Below, piece by piece: positions 25,901 to 37,755 of a DNA stretch of 55,542 nt (positions within the stretch are counted from its first letter, which is position 1; the number at the start of each line of letters is the position of its first letter). Source of the DNA: Azolla pinnata (Eukaryota > Streptophyta > Polypodiopsida > Salviniales > Salviniaceae). Below the pieces are notes generated by a model. It was not told the origin of the DNA and searched no databases. It saw nothing but the letters and a program-made list of their open reading frames with translations. The position numbers and the translations under genes are program-made. Where the stretch lies: contig JBBBWG010000115.1 of NCBI GenBank assembly GCA_037176905.1, forward strand, positions 25,582 to 81,123, given 5' to 3'.

Positions 25901-28900
25901 CTTTCACGATATATTTCATGTACTAAAAATCTCTAATGTACAGAATGCCTTGAGCGTATGGAATAATTCATGTAGTGATAGAAATAACTCTCTCCAGGTT
26001 GGCGAATCTCAATGTACAGACCCTAGGGTATTGAAAAAGGTGGTGGACATTTTACAAAACTCTAGAGGTATGAAGAAATCGTGTTTTGGAAGCAAAATCC
26101 AGTTTTTTCAACTCTTCTTCAATGGATTGTTTTTTTACTCATTCAGGAAATACTCTCCTGGCAACTTGTTGCTGTTTGGTGATACAACGGTTATTGGCAT
26201 CTCGGCCTTGTTTTGAAGCTGTAAAAAATATGTCAGACATCTCTTTAACCCTAATTCAGGTTAGAAATTCCCGTGTCTGAAATAAATGATGTGTCCATAG
26301 TAGATATTCATCAGCATTGACAATTCTGAATAGAAGTTGAGAGGTAAAGGACTGATTCTTAATGCTGATCCTCAAATGTAGCCTTTCTACATGCAATGCC
26401 ACTTGTATTTTAATATATAGATATTTCAGCTTATATAATGTCTTGAATCTGGTGGAAAAATACAACTTGTGGAAGGGACTCGATCATATTTTTACAGTAT
26501 TATAGATAGGAAGGAGAGCCATTTATGCCTGCAGAATGTCTCCTGGAGGCATATAAGACTGAAAATTGATACTCCAAACTGATACAATCCAGTGCGAGTA
26601 ACACACTGACACCATTAATGATGGAAAAAATAGTTGTGCATCTATTGAAGGAGGAAGAAATCTACATTAATGTCTTTTAAGAGGCTAAAATGAACTACAG
26701 ATCGAATGAAAGGTTACATCTCAAGGCGTGCCTTGCAAGGCCTTTTAATTTCATTGAAAGGCCAACACTGGTCTATCAGAGAATTCAGATGTATTACAAA
26801 GGTATGTATATACAGCATTATGGGGAGTTGTGCAAATCAGTATGAATCAGGGAGTGTGAGAGAGTTGAGTGTTATCTGTACGAACATGAAAAAATGAGAA
26901 ATTATTTGTGTTTGCTTTGTAGTGTTTGCAATCCAGAAATCCCGTATTAAGCTATGCAGCTACTAATACGATCCGAGCGACAGTGAAACTGCCGTTGGAT
27001 GGACCAGTGAGTGATGTTGCCCTTCTGTCAAAGGTATATTAATAAGCGAGCAAATACTCTGACTTGCACTAGAACTATGAAAATGAAGTGATACAAAATT
27101 TCCTATTTTTTTGTTGGAGTGCAGCTGGAACATTCAAACAAAGGGGCAGTTATAAATGTTGATAACATGCAAGAGCTTGTGTCCTATCTACACATATTTT
27201 CTCTTGCAAAAGATAACGCTTTGCAGGTTGTAATTTTTGCACTCTTTGGTTTTGGAACTAATAACTCGTCATGATGAAACATTTTCTTATTGTTTTTAAG
27301 TTCTTGCTTGCAGTTGTACGGGGTTCTGCAAACTTTCCTTGCTCTGGCAACCTCATTACCACAAGAGATAGATAGCGAACGCGGGTGGCCGAAGGTTGAA
27401 CTCTTTGCTGACATGATTGTCCAATTTATGAAACAATGCTCAGCTAATTTTTTCAAGTGTTTTAACTGTTTATTAGGTCTTTGAGAACTGTATTATAGGA
27501 GCTGCTGGAGTCCTTTGTCGACTATGTAGATCACCAAATTTTGTAATATATCGCAGGTATGTGCATGTGCGTATATTGGGAAGCATATCTAATATAATCT
27601 TGATAGACTATTGCTCGTTTAGAATCATGTGACTGACCTTAGCTTTGATCTCTGTGTGTTACTTTTCAGCACCTCTCTTCTCCTGAAGGCACTCTTAACA
27701 CAAACTTCTCCCCCAATTGGCAGTCAATTACAGGTGACAGTGCTTTGGGCGAGTGTATTTTGAGAACTTTTCTCTAGATGAATATGTGCCTGATATATCA
27801 TTTTTTATGGTCTGGTTTAGAAAGTCTGCTTAGATCGAGGTGTAATACTGATACATTTGAAGGATGCGATTTTTGGGACTGATGAAGAACTAAGATTTGC
27901 AAGTGGAAACCTTGTCTTCTTGATGATTGAACGCAATAGGGCATCCAAGAAGCTACTTGAAGCTCTGCTACCAAAGGTGTGCACAGCTGACTTTTTGTTT
28001 CTGTTTCTTTCCTTGCTTTTCATCCCAAGGGAAGAACGTAGCTGGATTGAACATGATCTATCTCGAAATACAAATATTTACAGGGCATCATGCATTTCTA
28101 CGATGCTAGAATCAATCAATTGAATCTGCTTAAGGTACTTTTGATGACAAGTAGAGTTGTATATTTTTCCTAAGCATATGTAGACATGGGTATTCAATTT
28201 ATATTTTCTCATTGACATCTTTTAGGAGAGTGCCTCTAGTAGATTCACAGCATGGATGGATATTCTAGATCTCCTCAGGAATGGGAACTTTGAGACACCA
28301 ATTCTGCTATGGAATGATGCTAAACGAATGGAATTGAAGAAGGTAGGTACATTTGACATCCAACATTTTCTCACAATGTACATTGAAACAGGCACTAATC
28401 AATTTACAAAAATGAATTTCCTCTCTTTAGTTCCTGGAAGATCATGTAAAAGCCTTCAACACCGCAGCAGAGAATAACAAAGATATTCTTATTAATAGCT
28501 CAGAAATGCAACTTACTTACTCAACTGCGCGAGAAGGTGTGAGAAAGTTGTTATTTCCAAAGTTTACATAGCTGAGAGAGAACTAGAATCGAAATTTTCA
28601 TAGCTTTTACTTAAGCCTTACTATATTTTTTATTCAATTGTTTCAATCATGGCCTCAGGTTCTGTTATCAATGATATCCATCTTGAAATTCTTGTTGATA
28701 AGAGTCCTGAGCAGAATGATCCATGGATTGACTTTTGGAAGGTACCTTTTTGATATGTTGGATTCTTCATGAAACATTTTTTTATTATGTATCCTTAACT
28801 TGCGAACAATGATTGCAGCTCAGAGATCCATTATCAACGTTCCAAGCTGTGCTTCAGGCCATGCTCGTGGGTTTCACACCATTATTTGATCAAATGGGCT

Positions 28901-31900
28901 TGCCTGAGGTTGATCTGAAATTGGGAGCACATGTGCTTACGTGGATTTATGAAAGACATGCAGAAGATATACAAGGTTTCATAGAAAAGATGAATGTAAT
29001 TGAGGTATGTCCTAAGTTTACTATGTTTTCAGCCATTAATTTTGATTGAATGAAGATCATCTCACTGCATGTCAACCCACCTTAACAGGTAATTGTTGGA
29101 ATGCTCCGTGCGGTTATCGGATCTGAATATCAAGTCTTTGTGTTCAAGCTGGTTGTTTTTCTTCTTTCAACTCTGGAGATAGGTGGCAAATATAATGCCC
29201 TCCGGTTTCTGAGAGGGGGTGGAGCGATAGTTTTAGTTCATTTGATCGTTTTGTCCTTATCCAAGGTTTTTAGCCAGTGTTCCATTGATTCTTCTTGGTT
29301 TTTTTTTGCCAAAGCATTCGGACCTGATTGCGTTTGACAATGCATGTCCACAGTGCTCCAGGGACAAGTATGCATTTGAATCAGATGGGTGGAATGCAAT
29401 AAATGCAAAAAATTCAAAAATTTCCCACTTCCACGAGACAGTTCTGGTCAAGCAGCTCAATGGTCAAATGAAAAGTGTACGGGTCCCTTCTGGAAGGTTT
29501 TATCAGGTCCTCGATAAAGCTGTGCAGGATGGGAGTGTAGATGCGAAGGAGGGGGTTCATTGGCAGCATGAAACAGTGCACGAGAAACTTCAACTTGGAT
29601 TGGCAGTAGACCTTTTGGAAGCTATAATGAGGTTAATTTGCTGTGAATATGTTTCAACCATGTTTTTCTTAACTATTACTCATTTAGTTTTCAAGGACAT
29701 TTATCTTTCCGGGCTGCATTTAGGTGTTGGCAATGGCTTAAAAGTGTTCAAACCAAGTGGCTTGCCTCGAAGCCAATTAAAGAAAGAGAACTTGGTCCTG
29801 AGCCACTCTAAGCCATTAGCCCTGAGTCAATCTGAGCTGAACCACTAAATAGTTTAAGTTCATATAACAATACATGTTTATATAATAAAGTGGCTCAAGC
29901 CACTCTAGCCTCTTAAGCTTGGAGCTGAGCTGAGCTTAGCTAAGGTTCGGGATTGTGAAGCTGAGCCAATCCTGACCGTGGAGCTTGAGCTGATTTCAAT
30001 CCACTTAAAGTCGTGGTTTGGTGGCTTGAGTCATAGCTCAGCCAGCACCAAGCTGCATTCACATTGAAAAACTGAAATTTGGTGCAAATTTTACAACAGG
30101 TTATCCGGCATAGACAGTAATATTGAAGAAGTTCCACCACCTGCTGCATGCACCCACCTTGCGAAGGAGGAATTGCTTTGCCATCTGGTGCAAATTCTCT
30201 TGTGGGCAAAAGGTTCAGTGTTTGGAAGGTACCTGACCGTGTCATGATTCTATTCGTGGTTTCAAATTAATTTACTCACTTGTATAATGTCAATATCTCC
30301 AAATAAATTTCAAAGGCACACTTGTAAGAGATTCTTAAATTTGGAGGGTGTAATCCTACACTTATTGGTGGGTAGAGCATAGTAACAGAAACGTAATCTT
30401 TGACTTCTGCTATGCTATGACTATAGCTGCCATTGAAATAGCTTCCCTTGCATCTGTGCACATGCCATTGGTGTAGGAATGTATAGCTGAATAGCTTCAT
30501 ATATTAACCAATCCGTATTGATCATTAAGAAATGCCATACTCCTGACTCTTTGAGTGTTGAAAATAGCATCAAGCATCTGGAAATGCACTCTTCTTGACT
30601 TACCCTAGGCAAAAGGCACTACATAAGCCAAAAGGTCGGCAGAAATGGTAGGAAATGATTACGTTTTGGGGAAATGGTTTGGACACATTTAACAAGATTA
30701 TCAGCACATTCTCTAGAAAATCAAGGACACGTCAACATTATTCCTAGTATATTTTTCCTACCTTCCTTCTAGTGCCTGTGTTGACAACATGGAGTGCCAA
30801 GATTAAGTTTCCTTTCTTTCGTTCTATTGTAGGATTCTAGACATACTGGCATATGTTGTCAAGGTGGATAGTGATGCAATGAACCGCCTGTATAAACTTG
30901 GAGCCTATGAAATCTTGCTTTGGAAGCTTCTAGCTGGGGACCTAACTGATGCCAACAAATCGTCTATTGTAGGCTTCATTCGACAATCTCATTTGTTACA
31001 GGTAACCTTTTATGTAGCACATAGTAAGATTTATGGTTTATTGTTAAGCTTTTTCCTTGTGGTGTTTTGTACACCCTTTAGTATTTAGCTTCATTGTCTT
31101 TGTCCAAGTTCCACAAACTTAATCTAGGCAATTGACAGGACCCTGAATCAGTGTTCAATGGACCACTTTACTTGCAAGCGGAGGAACAGTTCCCTTGGCA
31201 TGCTAGCATCCTTCGGCTCTTTCTACCAGATGGAGTCATCTTGAGATTAATGGCAGAGGTACTGCCTACTGGAACATATATTTTAGAATCCATGCATAAA
31301 ATTGAGTAACTTAGGCTTATGCGTATGGAGTGATTTAGCAGAGTCCAGAAACATTTGCAACATTTTTAAACTCGGAACAAGAAAGTCCGGAGGTGATCTG
31401 GAGGGCAGAAATGAGGGACCGATTGGTGGAATATTTAAAAGCTGAATTGGATCCCTACGTGAAATTCAGAGCATCTGACCCCCTTGCACTCTATATTCAC
31501 GTGCCTAAAGCTCCCCTGTTGTACCCTGAACTTTCAGGTGAATTTGTTGCTTTCTCATGATATCTTGTATGCTGTAACGTATTCAGAGACAGTATTATCT
31601 TTTATGGACTTCCTCTCAAACTAATATCCTTCTTTCCAATTTGATAGAGTCGGTGTTCTGTGCTCCTTTCTACTTGGAGAATCTCCTTGACTGGGAACGC
31701 TTTCCAAACCACCAAATCAATGATCCACTCCAATTTCTGAACAGTCTTATGTTGGTTGGTCTTATTTCTGATTCTGTGCTATATGTTTAATTATGATCAG
31801 TCATGAGAATACTCTCAGAAGCTAAAGACATTAGGAGGTACAATAAGAAAAGAGACCTACTGTATATGTGCGTTGATTGTGTATTAGAATATCTGCTATG

Positions 31901-34900
31901 TTTGCAGGACTTGAGGAAATGTGCAGCAGATGTAATGACTTCAGATTCTTCAACATCGTCTACTGCTATTTGGAAAACGAACCTTTCACGCATTCACCTC
32001 CTGTTGCGTGCTCAGGTTGAACTTTATGACATTTCCTGTCTAGTTCATTTTCGGAGTTTTCATGGGCAGCCAGTTTTTTCTCAATGGAGTTTTCGTTTTC
32101 ATATGCAGGCATATTTGGTTCAACGTTTCCCTCAGCTCGTGTTGTCACATGACATTGAATCTGTAGTTATCACTCTCGCCACACCTGCATTACGGGTTTG
32201 TTTGGCACAAACAGATGACTCCCCTGCTGAGATAATTGATGTTCTAGGGCAAACAGCCACTGTACTCAGACGTTGTTGCAGGTCCACCACAAGGTATTAT
32301 ATAAAATTTGAAGGTTTTCTTTCTAGTATGTGCCTAAAAACCAAAGCTCAATTTCAGGGTTATAAAGTCAGTAGGAAATTTTCATTTTATGTGAAAATGA
32401 TGCCAAGTCTATGACCAAAAGGGTATCCTGGTGTACACCAACTTTCAGAAGAGAGATAAGGGAATGAGGGGGAGGGGAGAATTTTGTTTATATTTGGCAA
32501 CTTTGCAAGACCAAAATGTCCGATGTGACTAAAGAACTTAGATGCCACCATGGCCTGTGTCTGTGTACCTATCTGTTTTTTCTGCTGATTTTTGTTATTT
32601 ACGCAATATATCGGAGGAGAAGGGATATACCTCTAGGGTTTCCTTGTGTTTTTCCACGAGATATATGTGTTCCAATTTTAGTTTGTTGGAGATGCTTTTC
32701 AAATATTTTGTTTTCTTCAGGGAGTTGGATGTGTCCCAAGCCTCATTAGACTTTGCCTTAGGCGTGCTTTCCCTTGCGACAAATGTGAAATATGATGAGA
32801 GTATTGCTGAAAGTAATTCCAAGTTCGAAACTGCAGTTAATAGCTGTCTGCTTTTGTTGGACACTATTGCATCATCAAGGTATTTCAACTTCTTCTGGAC
32901 GTGAAACTGATGCTGTAATTGGCATGCATTTACCTTTCTGCCATTGCTCTTGGATTGCAGAAGTGGAAGAGAACGATTATGGAGAGATACGAGGTGGAGG
33001 GGAGGGCTTTGGTTTATTCTCAACTCGGCAACTGCTGATGCTATTGCTAAGCCACCGAGAGGGCTGAGTCCATCTTCATTTTCTGCTCTAACTTGTCTCA
33101 AACACTTTGCAGAGGATGAAATTTACTGTGAGAGGATTCTTAATGAGGTGAATTGCTCTATGGGTTTTGCATGGTAGCCTTTTTTCTTTGACGTAGTGCT
33201 CTATTTTGCCTAACCGATAAAATCTGTGTATACCTAAATAGGGATGGTACATGCTGTTGCTACTATTAGCCATACCATCGGCGACCATTACCATGAAGGC
33301 ACATGATTCAAAATCTGCCTTGTTCTACAGTTCAGCTGATGTCTTTGCATCATTAGTAAGAAGCCTGATCAAGGTAAACAGCCCATCACAGGAAAAGCGA
33401 AAGAAATGTATTTATGGAGCCATATCGAGACTTATCCCTATGCCTCTTCTGGCATGTTTGTTGCATGAAGATGCGCCAGAGAAATTTATCACAACTGTTT
33501 GCTCTGAGTTTATGCATCCAGAAGGAATATGGACACATGATATGAGAGCTGAACTTCTTCGTTCTATGGAGGATAGATTACAGCATCACAACAGCACCCT
33601 TCTTAAAGGAGGCAGCTTGATTGATAATGAAGTAGAGTGGTTAGAAAAGTTTAATTATGAATGCCTAAGGGAAGAAGTTCTTGCAGAAGGCCTATTTGTT
33701 CGGGGTCTAAGCAGTACATCTTGGGAAGGATTTGTGTTGCCCCCTGGTCATGCATATATTGATGCAATGCAGGATTACCTTCAGTTAAATACAATTAATC
33801 TATTAATCAGTCAACCAGAGGCGACACCACACCTTGCTGAATCAGATGACCATAACAGAGGTATTGAAGAGACTACAGAAATCCAAGTGGCTTGCCAAGA
33901 GCAACTATCTGATGATGATGTTGAACAGAAGAAGCAAGCATCTGAAGAAGATGAACAGAAAGAGCAATTATCTGGTGGTGAAGTAGATAAAAAGGAGCTA
34001 GCATCAGGCAGTGAAATTGAGCAAAAAGAGAAGCTTCTTGATAAGGCTGGGCAGATAAGAGATGGACCAACAGAACAAGAAGAGGCAGTTATGAGTGTAG
34101 TCCCAGCAGAGAAAACAGGAGATCTTGAGAAATGCCTATGCACATTGGCTGCATTGAGAGAATGTCTCAACCATGCAGTCAAGGAAGGAAGAGATGACAT
34201 TCTTGAACAATTTAGGCACTCCATTCTTTCAGGAATAGTTCTTTCTGGAAGAAGCCTGCCTCAAGTTCAAATTGAAGTTGCGTCAATTGTCAAAGCTTTA
34301 GCAAGCACCGCAACAGGGCAGGACATGGTACTCAATTCTGATCTTATACGATGCTTAGTGATTCAGTTATGGCAGTCGTCTGCAAGAGATTCGAGATATC
34401 GGAATGAACAAGTGTTGATGTCCACGCTAGAAGCGATTCTTCTTTTGGCAGAGAATATCCCTGCAACCATACAAGCAACAAATTTCTTCACAAAAGATGG
34501 GTTACTACTTCCTGTTTTAGCTATCTTTGCAAAGGTAAATCCACCAAGTTTGTTTGATTTTGGGATATCTGAGGGTGAGAACATGGAACTGTTGAAGATC
34601 ACAAAGGCTGGGCAACTGCTGGCAGCTCAAATATTAGGTCAGCTTTTGCTTGCTGGTTGTGGTATAAGCCGGAGGACAAAGCTAGTTAAGGATTTAAGCA
34701 TCTGGAGAACTGGATCGGTCGCTGTTGATCACCGTCATGCATCTTCCTTTGTAAATCGACATACATCTTCCTTCCCCAATCGGCACTCATCTGCCAGCGA
34801 AGGTATTGAAGAGGCAACAGATATGTATGAACTTTTTGACATCATCGAAAAAGGTGTGGAAGAAAATGCTGACCCTGCAGGCTTAAGAACAATGGTCTTA

Positions 34901-36100
34901 CTTTTTCCTATCGACTTTTTGACAATGCTTGCCCGTGAACCGTCCAAAGCTTGTGATCTGCACGAAAGAAGGCATTGGTCTCCTCGATTAGTATGGGACG
35001 AGGATAGTCGGAAACATCTTAATTTAAGGTTAGAAGCAGAAATGGTGAAACTAAGAGATAGCTTTGTGAATCAGGGTCTATCAGCTATTCCGTCATGGTC
35101 GATTACACAAGGGCAACCAGTGTTTCTGAGATGGACTTTGGCCACATTTCAAGAGAATGATACTCGATCCGTATATAAAGATAGTGGAGATGTGGACTAC
35201 TCTCGAGAGCTTTACCTGGGTGGCTTTTTCATTGACCAATTTTTACGGAATCCCGAGTTTGACTTTGGCATTTCTCTTGAGGAGCGGTTTCTCAGGGAAG
35301 TACGTAAAGCCATAGTGTTGGGAGCATTGTCCCAGCAAAAAGATTCTCAGGAGCTTGATTTCGATGACAGGAGAAGATTGCTATTGTCTTTGCTGTTGCT
35401 TTTCAAGCTTCGTCCACCGTTGCTCTTGCGGCACTCAAATTTTGACATCTTCTTTCCAGTATTTGGTTTCATCAGTGGTGGGAGTAGCAGGGAGCGGCGA
35501 GGTCTCACGCAAGTGGCAATCCTTCTCTTCCACTGCATTGCTACTCATTCTGACATTGCAGATTGTATGAGCTCAGATGAATTGATGCAAACTTTGGCGT
35601 CTCTTCTTGATCTGAGAGTGCCTACTTCAGTGACTGGTTTCACAGGGACTGATCCTCGGGTATGCAGCTTGATGCTTTTGTTGCGGTTAGGGCGTCTCAG
35701 CAGTAGTGCTGTTGAGGTGGCCTTGCGTTTGGAGATCATTCCAAAACTTGCAGTACTCGTTGAGAAGAGCACAGATGTGAATTTACGACAACGTGCAGCT
35801 GATTGCTTGGCAGTTATGTGTGCAGACAAAAGAAAGGGAGCTGAAGTCCTTAAACTCCTTGAGAAGCTGATGCCCAGAGATAGAAACACAACTAGGCCTT
35901 CATGGAATCAACCGGTGGGTGACATTCGGGATGAGATTGTGGATTCGAAAACATTGAAACACTTTTTGCAGCAAAGATATCCTTCCAGTTGGTGGGTTTC
36001 AGATAGCTCAGATAGCCACAGTGGGAGTGACACCGAGTTCTCAGGATCTGTAACCGTTGTGGAAGCAAGCCTCACATTTTCAGGCCCTAGCCTCACTTGA
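22945..36100 (+). CDS. RME-8/DNAJC13 (GRV2/KAM2) family protein apparently lacking the DnaJ domain
   Basis: RME-8 proteins act on endosomes in cargo sorting; in plants GRV2/KAM2 acts in vacuolar trafficking and gravitropism. Well-phased exons begin at 22945-23263, 23888-24012, 24296-24454, 24794-24877, 25241-25380 and 25466-25688, and end with 32109-32293, 32721-32879, 32961-33147 and 33242-36100 (953 codons). The total is about 2,430 aa, near the family length. The N-terminus has a PH-like segment (ETLKFSCDSRSALLTAIL). The family block QSRNPVLSYAA is at 26929-26961. Four IWN-like repeats follow: PILLWNDAKRMELK (about 28295), SPEVIWRAEMRDRL (about 31390), HPEGIWTHDMRAEL (about 33520) and SPRLVWDEDSRKHL (about 34980). 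No HPD or J-like sequence lies between repeats 2 and 3. The GYF-like part (29315-29631) has lost the usual W-GP core. Two junctions are unsettled: before 26701 and around 31760-31910. ATG 22945 is the first good start. Confidence 0.82.
29735..30060. repeat. Degenerate AAGCC/GAGCTGA repeat inside an intron
   Basis: Intron 29632-30099 of the RME-8-like gene carries repeated AGCCACT, GAGCTGAGC and AAGCC motifs. A similar style of repeat (GCTTAACCGG/GAGCCG) is seen at 44770-45000. Confidence 0.5.
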
Positions 36101-37755
36101 TTTTGGATTGAGTTTGAAACTGAAAAGGAAGAAACAACTGACAAAAGGGCATTGGCTATTCATATCCAGATTCTTGCATCTTGGAGAATCCTCTCAGATG
36201 GGAACCTCAAGCTTAGGTTCTACCAATATTCTCTGTTTCCCTCCACTGCGATTGAAGGTATCCAAACCTCTATTGAGAGTTCATATAGAACTTGCCTAAG
36301 AATATTGAGAATCACCATCGACAACTTTCCTCGAGGATCAAACATTTAATAATACTGGTTTCGAGAAGAAACTACAGCACATGAAGCAAGACACCCATAG
36401 AGGCAATACACATTTTCATCCATGCTTCCCGGGTGGAACAGAGGGTGAAGAAGATCAATCCAGTGGTTCGATGTAAAATACAATGTGGTCTTCCGATTTT
36501 TTGTGTATATTGGCGTACATTGGGTTTTACAGGAACTACAAGTAAAACAGAGATCGTAGTCGTGAATGGCTACGATTGTCGGAACTTGCTTCAATAGTTT
36601 GAAAAAGGAAAATAAAGTAGGCAGGTAAAGATTATACTCCCTGCTTCACATTTTTTGGGGGAGGTTTTGAATCGTATTCTTTATTCATTCTCAGCTCTTT
36701 CACTTTGTATCAATAGGAACCCATCACTGGTTTGTTCCAGGTATAGGTTTTGAGTGCATGTCCAAACTCCCATTTACCATAATATCATATTTTGTAAAGA
36801 CATGAATTCAGTCCGGTTGCCAAAGTTTCAGTCTGGATGTTCCTAATACCTATCATAATGTCGAAAGAGATGACTCAGTCAAGATCTTCATATCTTAATT
36901 TCAAGCATGTATATAAAGTACTTAAAATGTTGAACAGTTTCAGTCATAAATTAGTTGGTGTTGGGAAAGAGAAGTAACATGAACATTGTTTCTTGCTCGA
37001 ACTTCCGAAATATTCAGCACGAGTCGTGCATGAAGATCAAATGATATGAACAAGTGGTTGCTTCAAATTTGGGAAAGGATTGACACAAAGAAGATCATAG
37101 ATCTTGAAAGCACTTTTGCATGACAAAAGAGAACCATGTTTTACTGTACAAATTTGGATCAATCGTAACTTGTTTCCTGAGATCCAAATAAACAGTGCTC
37201 TCAGTCCATGTGCATAGCACAAAAGGAGCATCAATATTTGTCTTTGAAAGGTGCACGTCATACATAAAGCAAGAAAGAGCATATATATATATATATAATA
37301 GAGAAAAAGCCTTCCGACATTTGAATCATACATTGAAACCTTTTCATTTCATCGACAGTTCATTGGAGGCTGGAAGACAAAACATCTTTGTACTTGCTTC
37401 CTTGATCTTTAGTCTCTACATCAGTCATTTCAAAACCAGCCAGCGGGAAGAACATTCATAACAATTATTCCTGAAAACGTGGTTTGGGTCCACTCTGTGG
37501 TTCAAATAACAATGAAGTCATGTTATTTCATGCTGATCCCAATGTGAAATACAGAAGAAATGTGAGCACAGGAAAGATGAAGCATCAAATGACAACAGCA
37601 CATTACAACGGTGAGAATTTTGTTATGTAATTTGATGATGTGGCTCTCTGCCTCTTCTGGGTGAAATTCCATCATATATTGGATGTTGCCCTCTCTGCCT
37701 CTTCTTTGGAGGACGCCTACGTTTTCCTACATGCCCAGCAGACTCCATTAAATCT
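36101..37755. other. Intergenic stretch between convergent genes
   Basis: Holds the 3' end of the RME-8-like gene and that of guanylate kinase. A short (TA)n run lies at about 37280-37300. No further coding sequence is supported. Confidence 0.55.

Noticed and set aside
33505..33525. HP-E motif near the third IWN repeat as a possible J-domain HPD
   Set aside because: It reads HPEGIW and belongs to the IWN repeat; the J-domain helices are not present around it.
33811..34224. 137-codon Ser/Cys-rich minus-strand frame
   Set aside because: Shadow of the acidic repeat in the RME-8-like exon.
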